From the NCBI GenBank assembly GCA_964567755.1, contig CAZMNW010000068.1:1-49183 (forward strand): a stretch of DNA of 49,183 bases. Reading direction: 5' to 3'. This document shows, one piece after another, positions 16,715 to 24,902 of this stretch. Under the pieces are notes generated by a model that was not told the DNA's origin, searched no databases, and was given only the letters and a program-made list of their open reading frames with translations. Position numbers and translations under genes: made by a program. Within the stretch, counting starts at the first letter, position 1; each line of letters begins with the position of its first letter. The DNA comes from DASRJW01 sp964567755. Lineage in GTDB: Bacteria > Krumholzibacteriota > Krumholzibacteriia > G020349025.

Positions 16715-17587
16715 GTGAAGAAACTGCTCATCGGCTGCGGTGTAGCGGTCGCGGCGCTCATCCTCCTCTTCGTCGTCGCCGGCGTGATCTCGTACCAATG
16801 GGTCAAGGGACAAATGCCGCACATGGACGAATTCAAGCAGACACGGCAAACGCTGTTGGAACGCTTCGGCCCGCGCGACGAGTATGTTCCCGCCCTCGAT
16901 GGCGTGCTGCATCCCCAGCGCGTCGAGTTCTTCATGGCCGTGCGCGAGAGTTTGCTCACCACGCGGAGCGAGATCGGCGGCCGACTCGAAGGGTTCATTG
17001 GTCGGGCGGAAGGCCGGTCCTGGGAGGGACGCAGCGTCTTCCAGAAGATCGTGGAAGGGCTGAGCATGGCGCGCGGTGGTGTCGGTTTGTTCGGTGAAGC
17101 GACGAGCTATGTCGGGAAACGGGCGCGTTGGCTTCTCGATACGGGAATGGGTGAAGGGGAATACACCTATTTGTTCTGTCTCATGGCCTATTCGTGGCTC
17201 GAGTGGGACGCGTCTCGCGTTCTCGACCCGCAGTGGTTCGAGAGCCACGACATGGCGGACGCGCTGGACGAGTTCCGCGTGCAGCACCGGCGTCTGTTCG
17301 TCAAACAGCTGCGCAACTCGCGGCGCGACCTGGAGGCCAAGACGGATCGCAGCGCGGAGGAGAACACGACCCTGGAGATGGTGAACCATGCCCTCGATGC
17401 GGCCCGCGGCAACGAGTTTCCCTTCCAGGGCGCGATGCCGCTGGCGTGGGCCGCGGTGCTCGAGCCCTACCGGCAGCGCTTCGAATCCACGCTGCCGCGC
17501 GCCCCGGGCGAGTACATCCTCGAATCGGTGGAGCAGCTCATCGACGAGGAAGAGAATCGCGGCATCCACATCAAAATGGACAAGTGA
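16715..17587 (+). CDS. Membrane-anchored protein of unknown function
   Basis: I start this gene at GTG 16715 because GGAGG lies 5 bp upstream; it encodes 290 residues. The N terminus (MKKLLIGCGVAVAALILLFVVAGVISYQWV) is a single signal anchor. The rest is predicted to be soluble and mostly helical, and would lie outside the inner membrane. It contains PHPQ-like and aromatic segments (EYTYLFCLMAYSWLEW, RVQHRRLFVKQLRNSRRDLEAK) and ends in ESVEQLIDEEENRGIHIKMDK. I do not recognise the family. It may form a two-gene unit with the DUF4136 lipoprotein upstream. The gene is convergent with the thioesterase gene. Confidence 0.8.
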   Translation: MKKLLIGCGVAVAALILLFVVAGVISYQWVKGQMPHMDEFKQTRQTLLERFGPRDEYVPALDGVLHPQRVEFFMAVRESLLTTRSEIGGRLEGFIGRAEGRSWEGRSVFQKIVEGLSMARGGVGLFGEATSYVGKRARWLLDTGMGEGEYTYLFCLMAYSWLEWDASRVLDPQWFESHDMADALDEFRVQHRRLFVKQLRNSRRDLEAKTDRSAEENTTLEMVNHALDAARGNEFPFQGAMPLAWAAVLEPYRQRFESTLPRAPGEYILESVEQLIDEEENRGIHIKMDK

Positions 17588-17626
17588 AGCGAGTCCGACC
17601 CCACACGTGCATTGGCCGTTGAGGTT

Positions 17627-18130
17627 TCACCCCGCGAAGATGCGATCCAGATCCACGCAATCGGGCGACGTAACGAAATCCGAACGAAAGTGCGCGAGCC
17701 GATCGGCAGGGACAGGCAGATAGCGTCCCAGCGCACGCGCGTACACGCGCCCGGCCGCATCCTCGAGCCACGCTTCGGTGTCGAAGACGCGACGCCGGTT
17801 TTGTCGCATGCGTGCCATCGCCGTGCAGGTTGTGGACGCCGGCAGCGCTTCCTGCAAACGGATGGAAAACTCCGCCGCGAAACACGGGGTGTTGCTGCCG
17901 AGAATCGCTGCCCAGGTCATGACCTCGTCCAAGACTGTGGCAATGAACCCTCCGTGCATGACGTTGCTCCAGCCGGCGTACTCGACGCGCGTGGTGAAGG
18001 GAAGTTGCACGAGGTCGCCGACCTGGTAGCTGCGAGCCCGCAGACCCAGCGGATTGTCCTGGCCGCACACCATGCAGGATCGCGTCCAGGGAAGCATCTG
18101 CCGCAGTGGATTGGTGCGCCTCACGTGCAT
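17627..18130 (-). CDS. PaaI-type hotdog thioesterase
   Basis: This 167-residue protein has the N-terminal CMVCGQDNPLGL motif and then VEYAGWSNVMHGGFIATVLDEVMTWAA. The latter is the hotdog central helix, with HGG(F)xxxxxDE, of PaaI/YigI-like acyl-CoA thioesterases. The start ATG (18130) overlaps the last 10 bp of the decarboxylase gene, so translation is probably coupled. Such proteins hydrolyse acyl-CoA thioesters in the cytoplasm. The acyl substrate is unknown. The rest of the fold (FAAEFSIRLQEALPASTTCTAMARM) is intact. It is the third gene of the queG operon. Confidence 0.88.
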   Translation of the reverse strand: MHVRRTNPLRQMLPWTRSCMVCGQDNPLGLRARSYQVGDLVQLPFTTRVEYAGWSNVMHGGFIATVLDEVMTWAAILGSNTPCFAAEFSIRLQEALPASTTCTAMARMRQNRRRVFDTEAWLEDAAGRVYARALGRYLPVPADRLAHFRSDFVTSPDCVDLDRIFAG

Positions 18131-19569
18131 CCTTCGGCGTCCAACTCGAGCGCGGCTTGCCGAATATCCTCGATGGCTGCCTGGACGTGGCGCCCGTGGG
18201 TGCGGAAGCTCAGAACGGCGATGCGGAGCACGTACGCGCCCTCGATGCGTGTGCTGGTGATGAACACCCGGCGCTTGTCATTGACGCGCCACAACAAGCG
18301 CTCGTTGAACGCGTTCACGTCCCCGTGTTTTGGATGATAACGAAATGCGACCACCGAGAGCTGTGGTTCATCCAGGCACTCGAATCCCGGCGTGGCGTTC
18401 AACTCCGCGTGCGCCCAGCGCGCGAGCTCGAGCTTCTCGCGCAGGTTGTCCCGAAAGGCATCGACCCCGAAGAGCTTGAAGGGCAGCCACACGCGCAGTC
18501 CGCGAAAATCCCGCGACAGCTCGGGGGAGACGTCGGCGAAACTCACCGCTCCGTCTGGCAGCTGCAGATCCTGGAGGTAATCGGCACCGGACTGATGTGC
18601 GCGCCGCAACGCTTGGCGGTCGCGGACCAGCAGGCAGCCGGTGCCATAGGGGATGAACAAGCCCTTGTGCGGATCGAGCACGATCGAATCGGCGCGCTCG
18701 AGCCCAGGGAGCAAAGTCTCGCCGTCGGGGACGAGGCGGAAGAAGCCGCCGTAGGCTGCATCGACGTGCAGCCAGAGGTCGTTTTGAGCGCAGAAATCCG
18801 CGATTGCCGGTGTCGGATCGATGGCGCCCGTGTTGGCAGTTCCCGCGTTCGACACAACCAGAAAGGGTTTCAACCCGCGGGCGCGGTCCTCGCGCACGGC
18901 CGCTGCCAAAGCGTCGAGGCGCAGGCGCCGGCGCCCATCGACAGGCAAGAGGCGCAGGTTGCGTTCCGGGAAGCCGGCGAGGAGCGCCGCTTTCGACACG
19001 CAATGGTGCGTGTCCACGGACGCGTAGAGGGTTCCATCGAGGAAGTTCTCGGGCAAACGATTCGCGCGCGCGGTGACGACGGCGATGAAATTCGACAGCG
19101 AGCCTCCCGTCGTCAGCAGCCCCTGCGCACCTTCCGGATAGCCGACGAGCTCACGGATCCAGTCGATGCATTGGAGCTCGAGCTGGACGAACGCCGGCGC
19201 CGGGTTCCACACGCCGACGTAGCGGTTGTAGGCGAGCGCGAGATAATCGGCGAGGGCGCTGGGATAGAGTCCGCCGCCGGGGATGAACGCCATGTACCCG
19301 GGGCCCGAGGTCGTGAAGCTCTTCGAAGCACCCATTTCGAGCAACGGCAGCAATTCTTCCAGCGCCACGCCGGTCGCGGGTGGGCGCTCGCGAAACCGCG
19401 CCGCGACTTCTTCGACGCCGGCGAGATCCCACGACGGGCGGGTTTCGAGCGATTCGACGTGCTCGATGGCGGCCTGGGTGCAAAGTGCCGTCAGACGTCG
19501 CATGGCGTCGCCCGAGAGTTCGAGGCTCACCGCATCACGAGGCAGCGGGTTCGAGCGCGGCGCATTCAT
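18121..19569 (-). CDS. PLP-dependent amino-acid decarboxylase (group II, aromatic-L-amino-acid type)
   Basis: I start this gene at ATG 19569, which overlaps the queG stop by 4 bp (ATGA) and has GAGGTG upstream, giving 482 residues. The fold-type-I motifs are TSGPGYMAFIPGGGLYPSALADYLA, TTGGSLSNFIAVVTAR, HHCVSKAALLAG, WLHVDAAYGGF (Asp270) and the Schiff-base Lys302 in VLDPHKGLFIPYGTG. The enzyme would remove CO2 from an aromatic or related amino acid to give an amine. The specificity loop cannot be read reliably, so glutamate or cysteine-sulfinate decarboxylation is possible. It sits between queG and the thioesterase with overlapping ends, but no obvious pathway links the three. Confidence 0.9.
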   Translation of the reverse strand: MNAPRSNPLPRDAVSLELSGDAMRRLTALCTQAAIEHVESLETRPSWDLAGVEEVAARFRERPPATGVALEELLPLLEMGASKSFTTSGPGYMAFIPGGGLYPSALADYLALAYNRYVGVWNPAPAFVQLELQCIDWIRELVGYPEGAQGLLTTGGSLSNFIAVVTARANRLPENFLDGTLYASVDTHHCVSKAALLAGFPERNLRLLPVDGRRRLRLDALAAAVREDRARGLKPFLVVSNAGTANTGAIDPTPAIADFCAQNDLWLHVDAAYGGFFRLVPDGETLLPGLERADSIVLDPHKGLFIPYGTGCLLVRDRQALRRAHQSGADYLQDLQLPDGAVSFADVSPELSRDFRGLRVWLPFKLFGVDAFRDNLREKLELARWAHAELNATPGFECLDEPQLSVVAFRYHPKHGDVNAFNERLLWRVNDKRRVFITSTRIEGAYVLRIAVLSFRTHGRHVQAAIEDIRQAALELDAEGCT

Positions 19570-20735
19570 GATTGCGGCACCTCGGCAAGCGGGTGCGCGC
19601 GGCGCCGCGGTGCCGCGGCGGTTTCGCTCGCGCCCCACGCGGCATCGATTTCTTCCAGCACCCAGGGGTCGTCTTCGATGACGCGGCGGCGCGCGAGCGC
19701 CGACCGTGCCGTGGCGGTGCCGATGCGGCCGAGCGCCCAGGCGACATGACCGCGCACCAACGCATGCGGATCATCCAAGCGTGCGACGAGCGCCGGCACT
19801 GCGGCTGGTGCCCCCCCGTTGCCGAGCGCGACAGCGACATTGCGCAAAAAGCCATCGTAGTGCGCCCGGCGAACCGGCGTTTTCTTGAAGCGGCGGTTCC
19901 ACTCGCTCTTGGTCAGCGCGAAGAGATCGATGAGAGATGGATTGAGATTGCCGTCGCGGGGTTCGAAGCCCTCGACCTTCGTCGGCTGTGCGAATCGGTT
20001 CCAAGGGCAGACATCCTGGCAGTCGTCGCAGCCGAAGATGCGGTTGCCGATGAGCTGGCGTAGCTCGCGCGGGATGGGGCCGCGCAGCTCGATGGTGAGA
20101 TAGGAGATGCAGAGCCGCGCGTCGAGAACGTAGGGGGCGACGATGGCGCCGGTCGGACACGCCGTGATGCAGCGCGTGCAGGTGCCACAATGATCGCGCG
20201 CGGGCGAGTCGTATTCGAGCGCCAGGTCGGTGGCGAGCCCACCGAGAAAGAACCACGAACCGGTGCGCTTGCGCAGCAGGTTGGTGTGCTTGCCGCGCCA
20301 ACCGAGGCCGGCGGCCTCGGCCAGGCCTTTCTCCAGCATTGGACTCGTGTCCACGAAGGGGTGGACGCGAGCCGCGGGGTCGATCTGGACCAAATCGCCG
20401 TGGAGGGTTTCAAGACGCGCCCGGACCACGCGGTGATAGTCCGCACCCCAGGCGTAGCGCGAGATGGCGCCCCGATCCGGATCCTGCGTCAGCACGTGCG
20501 GGGTGTAGTAGTTGAGTCCGACGATGACGAGCGACCGCGCCCAAGGCAAAACCGTGCGTGGATCGTGGCGGCGCCCCTCGGGATCCTCCATGTAGCGCAT
20601 CGACCCATGCATATTGCGCGCGAGCCAGGTGCGCAGCAGATCGGCGAGCGGCGCTGGATGCGCGGGTGCAATCCCCACGAGATCGAAACCGGCGGCCTCG
20701 GCGCGGGCTCGAACTCGTGCGCTCGTGGATTCCAT
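19566..20735 (-). CDS. queG: Epoxyqueuosine reductase with C-terminal HEAT-like repeats
   Basis: QueG reduces epoxyqueuosine to queuosine in tRNA, using cobalamin and two 4Fe-4S clusters. The 389-residue protein has the N-terminal cobalamin-binding part (GLNYYTP, YAWGADYH, VDTSPMLEK with Asp129). The first cluster is CGTCTRCITACP (Cys183, 186, 189, 193); the second uses Cys236, 239 and 243 (FGCDDCQDVCPWN), with Cys209 as a further ligand. The last ~90 residues are HEAT-like (RNVAVALGNGGAPAAVPALVARLDDP, VRGHVAWALGRIGTATA). The ATG at 20735 is 6 bp after a TAGGAT box, so the mRNA may be leaderless. It starts a three-gene overlapping operon. metH in the same window is also cobalamin-dependent. 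Confidence 0.96.
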   Translation of the reverse strand: MESTSARVRARAEAAGFDLVGIAPAHPAPLADLLRTWLARNMHGSMRYMEDPEGRRHDPRTVLPWARSLVIVGLNYYTPHVLTQDPDRGAISRYAWGADYHRVVRARLETLHGDLVQIDPAARVHPFVDTSPMLEKGLAEAAGLGWRGKHTNLLRKRTGSWFFLGGLATDLALEYDSPARDHCGTCTRCITACPTGAIVAPYVLDARLCISYLTIELRGPIPRELRQLIGNRIFGCDDCQDVCPWNRFAQPTKVEGFEPRDGNLNPSLIDLFALTKSEWNRRFKKTPVRRAHYDGFLRNVAVALGNGGAPAAVPALVARLDDPHALVRGHVAWALGRIGTATARSALARRRVIEDDPWVLEEIDAAWGASETAAAPRRRAHPLAEVPQS

Positions 20736-20741
20736 GCCGAG

Positions 20742-20750
20742 ATCCTATCA
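20742..20750 (-). promoter_or_regulatory. Candidate extended -10 promoter of the queG operon
   Basis: On the minus strand the box reads TGATAGGAT, an extended -10 (TGn plus TAGGAT), ending 6 bp before the queG ATG. No convincing -35 is seen 17 bp upstream. The same TGn-TAGGAT form occurs before the amidohydrolase at 36782. Confidence 0.35.
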
Positions 20751-20820
20751 GAGCGTCAGGCGGCGAGCGTCCGGGCGATCCCTTCTCGGATGCGACCGGG
20801 GATGGTATCTTCTCGTCAGC

Positions 20821-20925
20821 AGACTCTCCGAGCTGCGCGACCTACAGGCACCAGCCCACGGCGCGCAGCCGATAGGGTGCGGCGGGAAACGGCCGCGCCT
20901 CCCGCACTTGGAAAGGAGAGCAAGT
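20821..20925 (+). promoter_or_regulatory. Molybdenum-cofactor (Moco) riboswitch in the moaA leader
   Basis: The leader folds like the E. coli moaA Moco RNA. P1 pairs CTCTCC (20824-20829) with GGAGAG (20915-20920), which is the ribosome-binding site. A second stem pairs GCTGCGCG (20832-20839) with CGCGCAGC (20862-20869). A third pairs GGTGCGGC (20876-20883) with GCCGCGCC (20892-20899), one G-U, capped by a GAAA tetraloop. The 3' segment GCCTCCCGCACTTGGAAAGG closely follows the E. coli leader as I recall it (GCCTCCCGTATCTGGAAAGG). A TATCTT box at 20806-20811 would start transcription just before the structure. Expected action: when Moco is plentiful the RBS is hidden and moaA is not translated. 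Confidence 0.85.
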
Positions 20926-20927
20926 CC

Positions 20928-21908
20928 ATGCTCCAGGACGGCTTCGGGCGCGTCCTCACTTATCTTCGCGTCTCGCTCCTCAAGGGTTGCAACTTGAGCT
21001 GCCGGTACTGCATGCCGGAGCGTATTCCTTTCCGTATGAACGAGGTGTTGACGCCGGTCGAGATCGAACGGCTGGTCGGACGTTTCACCAGTCGCGGTGT
21101 CGAGAAGCTGCGGCTGACCGGCGGCGAGCCGACGATTCGTCCCGACGTGGTGGAGATCGCCGCGCGTTTGGCGCAGCTTCCTGGAGTGCGTGACATGGCG
21201 CTGTCGACGAATGCGGTGCGCTTGCGAAAGCTGGCGGCACCACTGTTCGCGGCCGGGGTACGGCGAATGAACGTGAGTCTCGACAGCCTGAAGCCGGAGA
21301 CGTTCAAACGCATCACCGGTTTCGACGAGCTGCACAAGGTCCTGGATGGCATCGAAGCGGCGCGCGCGGCTGGGTTCCATCCGATCAAGCTCAACACCGT
21401 GGTGATGCGCGGCGTGAACGACGACGAGGTGGAAGACCTGGCGCAATTCGCTGCGGCAGGCGGTCTCGAGCTTCGATTCATCGAGATGATGCCGACAGGC
21501 GCCACGCATGGAATCCAGCCCGATCATTTCGTCTCCAATCAGGATGTGCTGGCGCGGTTGGGTGGAGAGGCACGCTGGGAGGCGCTGGGCGCACGCTCGC
21601 ATGCTGGACCGGCGCGGAACTACCGTGATCGCCATGTTCCCGAGGCGCCGCTGGTCGGGTTCATCAACCCGCTGTCGCAGAATTTCTGCGCCGACTGCAA
21701 TCGATTGCGCCTGACCGCCGACGGCAAGCTCCGCACCTGCTTGTTCGGCCGCGAGGATGCGCCGCTCCGCCAACACCTGCACGGTCCCGACTGGCAACGG
21801 CGGCTCGACGCGGCCATCGACGCCGCGGTGGCAGCCAAGCCCGAGACCCATCACCTGAACAACGGCGATTACGGCACGATGTTGAGTTTCGTGCAGGTCG
21901 GCGGCTGA
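20928..21908 (+). CDS. moaA: GTP 3',8-cyclase, molybdenum cofactor biosynthesis protein A
   Basis: MoaA is a radical-SAM enzyme that, with MoaC, converts GTP to cyclic pyranopterin monophosphate, the first step of Moco synthesis. I start at ATG 20928, after AAGGAGAG, giving 326 residues. The radical-SAM cluster is CNLSCRYCMP (Cys21, 25, 28) and the SAM-binding GGEP is at 65-68. The second 4Fe-4S cluster uses Cys254, Cys257 and Cys271 (FCADCNRLRLTADGKLRTC). The C terminus ends in GG, as in functional MoaA proteins where this tail is needed for catalysis. The gene follows a Moco riboswitch. moaC, moeA and other partners are not in the window. The downstream membrane-protein gene overlaps the stop by 1 bp. 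Confidence 0.97.
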   Translation: MLQDGFGRVLTYLRVSLLKGCNLSCRYCMPERIPFRMNEVLTPVEIERLVGRFTSRGVEKLRLTGGEPTIRPDVVEIAARLAQLPGVRDMALSTNAVRLRKLAAPLFAAGVRRMNVSLDSLKPETFKRITGFDELHKVLDGIEAARAAGFHPIKLNTVVMRGVNDDEVEDLAQFAAAGGLELRFIEMMPTGATHGIQPDHFVSNQDVLARLGGEARWEALGARSHAGPARNYRDRHVPEAPLVGFINPLSQNFCADCNRLRLTADGKLRTCLFGREDAPLRQHLHGPDWQRRLDAAIDAAVAAKPETHHLNNGDYGTMLSFVQVGG

Positions 21909-22381
21909 TGTCGGAATTCGTCGAGTGCCAGAACTGCGGCCGGCGTTTCTTCGCCGAGAACATCGAGTGCCCGTATTGCTGGGAGCAACAGGTCGCGCGG
22001 GAACGCGCTTTGGAGCAACAACCACAGGCGCGTGGCGGCCAAATGTTCCGGCTCTTGTTCGCGAGCTTCCAATTGTTGCTGGTCGTCATCGTCCTGGTGG
22101 CGCTTTTCGGCCTGCGGCGCACAGCGGCCCGGCCGCTGCAGTGGCTCTTGTGTTTGGAGGCCTTGGGCGCCGGCGTCGCCGCCTTTGGCCTGGCGCAGCG
22201 CCGGCGCTGGGTGCGCCCTTTCGTCATCGGCTTCATCGTGGCGAACGCTGGCCTCGGCATTTGGGGGCTGGTGGACCGCGGTTCCATGCGCGCTCTCGCC
22301 TGGGGGCCGGGACCGCTCGCACTTCTCGTTTTCCTCGTGCCTTTCTGCAGCCGCCAAGCGCGTGAGCGTTTCGACCGCTGA
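21908..22381 (+). CDS. Small membrane protein with N-terminal zinc ribbon
   Basis: This 157-residue protein starts at an ATG that shares one base with the moaA stop (TGATG), so translation is probably coupled. The N terminus carries two CxxC pairs, FVECQNCGRRFFAENIECPYC, typical of a zinc ribbon. Four hydrophobic helices follow: LLFASFQLLLVVIVLVALFG, WLLCLEALGAGVAAFGLA, FVIGFIVANAGLGIWGLV and GPLALLVFLVPFC. The family is unknown to me. Being tied to moaA suggests co-expression but not necessarily a Moco role. The APC permease gene starts 24 bp downstream, in the same direction. Confidence 0.85.
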   Translation: MSEFVECQNCGRRFFAENIECPYCWEQQVARERALEQQPQARGGQMFRLLFASFQLLLVVIVLVALFGLRRTAARPLQWLLCLEALGAGVAAFGLAQRRRWVRPFVIGFIVANAGLGIWGLVDRGSMRALAWGPGPLALLVFLVPFCSRQARERFDR

Positions 22382-22405
22382 CTCTGGCGCGGCGAGGGGG
22401 CCAGG

Positions 22406-23770
22406 ATGCTCAAGCGGGTGCTGGGCTCTGCCGATGCGGCGTGGTTGGTGGCTGGCAACATGGTCGGCGCCGGAATCTTCATCACTCCGGGGCTGGTGGC
22501 TGGGCACTTGCCGGGGACATTGTGGCCGCTCATGGCCTGGGTTTTGGGCGGTGTGCTGTCGCTCTGCGGTGCCGCCGTTTATGGCGAGCTGGGTGCGCGT
22601 CTGCCGCAGGCCGGTGGCGATTACCAATACCTGCGTGTTGCATTCGGTCCGCTTTGGGGTTTCCTCACCGGTTGGGCGGCGTGGATCGTCACGTTCTCGG
22701 GCGCTGCAGCGGTGATGGCGATCGTCACCATGGACAATCTGACGACCGCATGGCCACTGCTGGCGCGTCTGCCGGATGTCGTGCGTCGTCTGTTGCCGGC
22801 CGTGGTCGTGATCGCGTTGACGGCGGCCAACGTCGCCGGCGCGCGCGTCGCTGGGCGCACCACGGCATGGTTGACGATACTGCCCGTCGGCGGGTTGGCA
22901 GTGCTGTTCGGGATCGGCTGGTTCATGGGGTCCGCGGTGTGGGACCTTGACGTGTGGCGCTCGCATGCAGCATTTCCCGGCGTGGAAGGTTCCACGGGGG
23001 CGCGTCCCATCGTCGCGTTCGCCGCCGCCATGATCCCAGTTTTCTTCACCTACTCGGGCTGGAACGCGGCCGCATACGTCGCGGGCGAGATTCGACGCCC
23101 GGCGCGCAACCTGGCGCGCGGCCTCCTGTTGGGGACGCTTGGTGTCTGCGTCTTCTACGTCCTGTTCAATGTTCTTCTGTTCGCCGCCGTGCCACACGAT
23201 CGCATGGCCGGGTCGACGACGGCCGCAGCCCAGGCAGCGCACCGGTACCTGGGATCTGGCGGCGAGCGTGTGCTCGCCTGCCTGGTCGCTCTCGCGGTGC
23301 TCGGTTCGGCGAATGTCACGCTGATGGCCGGGGCGCGCATCTACTACGCCATGGCCCTCGATGGCCTGGCGCCGCGTGCGCTGTCGCGCACGAACACGGC
23401 CGGTGTTCCGGCGCTGGCGCTGTGGGTGGGTGGGCTGTGGACCGCGCTCTTGAGTCTCAGCGGGCGCATCGAGGTGTTGGTGAACTGGGCGACACTCGCG
23501 ATCTTGTTGCTGTCGTCGCTCGCTGCCGCATCGCTGATCGTCTTGCGACGCCGTGGAACAACGCTGGAAATGGAAAGCGACGCAGATCCGCCCTATCGTT
23601 GCCCGGCGTATCCCTGGATTCCGGCTCTTTATCTTCTGACCGCATTGGGAGTGGCGGGTGCGAGCGCCGTGCGGGACTGGCGGCAGGCGGCGTATGGCCT
23701 TCTGATCGTTTGCGCTAGCGTGCCGGTGTACGCGTTGGTGCGTCGCCAGCGGTGGTGGTCAAGCCACTGA
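22406..23770 (+). CDS. APC-superfamily amino-acid permease
   Basis: This 454-residue integral membrane protein has about 12 helices. The N terminus has the APC signature WLVAGNMVGAGIFITPGL, followed by WVLGGVLSLCGAAVYGELGARLPQAGGDYQYLRVAFG, which covers helices 1-3 and the conserved Gly-Ala-Gly-Ile-Phe substrate site. Further blocks are FFTYSGWNAAAYVAGEIRRPARNLARGLLLG and ARIYYAMALDGLAPRALSRTN, the classic amino-acid/polyamine permease arrangement. It probably moves an amino acid across the inner membrane. The substrate is not predictable. The stop codon overlaps the 3' end of the convergent PP2C gene by 12 bp. Confidence 0.92.
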   Translation: MLKRVLGSADAAWLVAGNMVGAGIFITPGLVAGHLPGTLWPLMAWVLGGVLSLCGAAVYGELGARLPQAGGDYQYLRVAFGPLWGFLTGWAAWIVTFSGAAAVMAIVTMDNLTTAWPLLARLPDVVRRLLPAVVVIALTAANVAGARVAGRTTAWLTILPVGGLAVLFGIGWFMGSAVWDLDVWRSHAAFPGVEGSTGARPIVAFAAAMIPVFFTYSGWNAAAYVAGEIRRPARNLARGLLLGTLGVCVFYVLFNVLLFAAVPHDRMAGSTTAAAQAAHRYLGSGGERVLACLVALAVLGSANVTLMAGARIYYAMALDGLAPRALSRTNTAGVPALALWVGGLWTALLSLSGRIEVLVNWATLAILLLSSLAAASLIVLRRRGTTLEMESDADPPYRCPAYPWIPALYLLTALGVAGASAVRDWRQAAYGLLIVCASVPVYALVRRQRWWSSH

Positions 23771-24697
23771 GTCGCGGTTGGAATCAGGGTCGACGACGTA
23801 ATCGGCAACGACGACGGTGACGTTGTCATGACCACCGTGATCCAGTGCCAAATCCACCAGAGCACGGCATGCCACGGCAGGACCATTGGGATGGGACAGC
23901 ACATCGGCGATCGATGGATCGTCGACCATGTCGGTCAATCCATCGCTGCACAGCATCAAGCGATCCCCGGCGCCGAGATGCAGGCGCTGCATTTCCACTT
24001 CCAAAGACGGGTCGCCGCAGCCGAGGGCGTTGGTGAGCACGCTCCTGAGCCGGCTCGTCGCCATTTCCTCGCGGCGCAAGAGGCCGGCGTCCACCAACAT
24101 CTGTGCCTGGGTTTGATCGCGGGTGAGTTGTTGCAGGTGGCCATCATGGAACAGGTAGCAGCGGGAATCCCCGACATGGGCGAGGAAGAGATTGGCGCCG
24201 ATGCTATAGGCGATGGTCATGGTGGTGCCCATCCCGGAGAGGCTCTTGTCTTTGCGCGCGTGTTCGGCCAAGGTCTGGTCCACCTTGCGGTAGTAGGTCG
24301 CCACCCGTTGTTTGATGCGCTCGGCGTTGTCGCCTTCGAGATTCATGATCCAATCGGGGACGTCCAACACGATTTCTATCAGAGTCCCGATCGCCATGCG
24401 GCTGGCGACCTCGCCGGCTGCATGACCGCCCATGCCGTCGGCGACGACCATGGTGAAGCCGGTGGTGTCGGAGCGGTCTGGCACGAGGCCTTCCGGGAGG
24501 TTGGTCATCAGGGTGTGCAGCGATCGGCCGATGCGCGTCACCAGATAATGGTCTTCGTTGTTGGTGCGGACTTTGCCCGTGAGGGAGAGCGCCGAGATCT
24601 CGGCGTGCAGCGACGTGGTGGAATCATCCTGCTCGGGCCGGCGCGGATCCGGCCCGAGTGGGATCTCTGCCGTGCTGACATCGTTCGTGTTCGACAT
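23759..24697 (-). CDS. PP2C-type protein phosphatase
   Basis: I start this gene at ATG 24697, with AGGGA upstream and a good promoter 38 bp away, giving 312 residues. The metal-binding motifs of PPM/PP2C Ser/Thr phosphatases are all present: RTNNEDH (44-50), VVADGMGGHAAGEVAS (85-99), SGMGTTMTIA, LAHVGDSRCYL, LMLCSDGLTDMV and GGHDNVTVVVADY. It would remove phosphate from Ser/Thr targets in the cytoplasm. A TPR Ser/Thr kinase (33882-36578) and an FHA/SpoIIE phosphatase lie within 12 kb and could be partners. No transmembrane helix is seen. The last 12 bp overlap the APC permease gene tail to tail. Confidence 0.94.
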   Translation of the reverse strand: MSNTNDVSTAEIPLGPDPRRPEQDDSTTSLHAEISALSLTGKVRTNNEDHYLVTRIGRSLHTLMTNLPEGLVPDRSDTTGFTMVVADGMGGHAAGEVASRMAIGTLIEIVLDVPDWIMNLEGDNAERIKQRVATYYRKVDQTLAEHARKDKSLSGMGTTMTIAYSIGANLFLAHVGDSRCYLFHDGHLQQLTRDQTQAQMLVDAGLLRREEMATSRLRSVLTNALGCGDPSLEVEMQRLHLGAGDRLMLCSDGLTDMVDDPSIADVLSHPNGPAVACRALVDLALDHGGHDNVTVVVADYVVDPDSNRDSVA

Positions 24698-24734
24698 CAC
24701 CGCATCCCTGCATTCAGCGAGGTCTCGAACCCCG

Positions 24735-24763
24735 AGTCTAATCCCGATCGAGTCGGGGCTCAA
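24735..24763 (-). promoter_or_regulatory. Promoter of the PP2C gene
   Basis: On the minus strand TTGAGC (24763-24758), exactly 17 bp and TAGACT (24740-24735) lie 38 bp before the ATG at 24697. Confidence 0.5.
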
Positions 24764-24819
24764 GTGTGTTCGCCAAATCCCTCGGCCGCGAAGGCATTGG
24801 GCGTGAAACTGGGCTGGTC

Positions 24820-24888
24820 TTGACCCCTCGAGCGCCGGCCGCTACCATGAAAAGCCCTCCCTGCGTGGGTTTTTCGGGCCCACGGGCT
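24820..24888 (+). promoter_or_regulatory. Promoter and structured leader of the His-rich membrane/TPR gene
   Basis: TTGACC (24820-24825), 17 bp and TACCAT (24843-24848) form a good promoter. The short leader can fold. An outer pair AGCC (24853-24856)/GGCT (24885-24888) and an inner pair CGTGGG (24864-24869)/CCCACG (24879-24884) are separated by an asymmetric bulge. The hairpin ends 5 bp before GGAG (24894-24897). The start codon is GTG 24903. Confidence 0.5.
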
Positions 24889-24902
24889 CCAAAGGAGACG
24901 GC

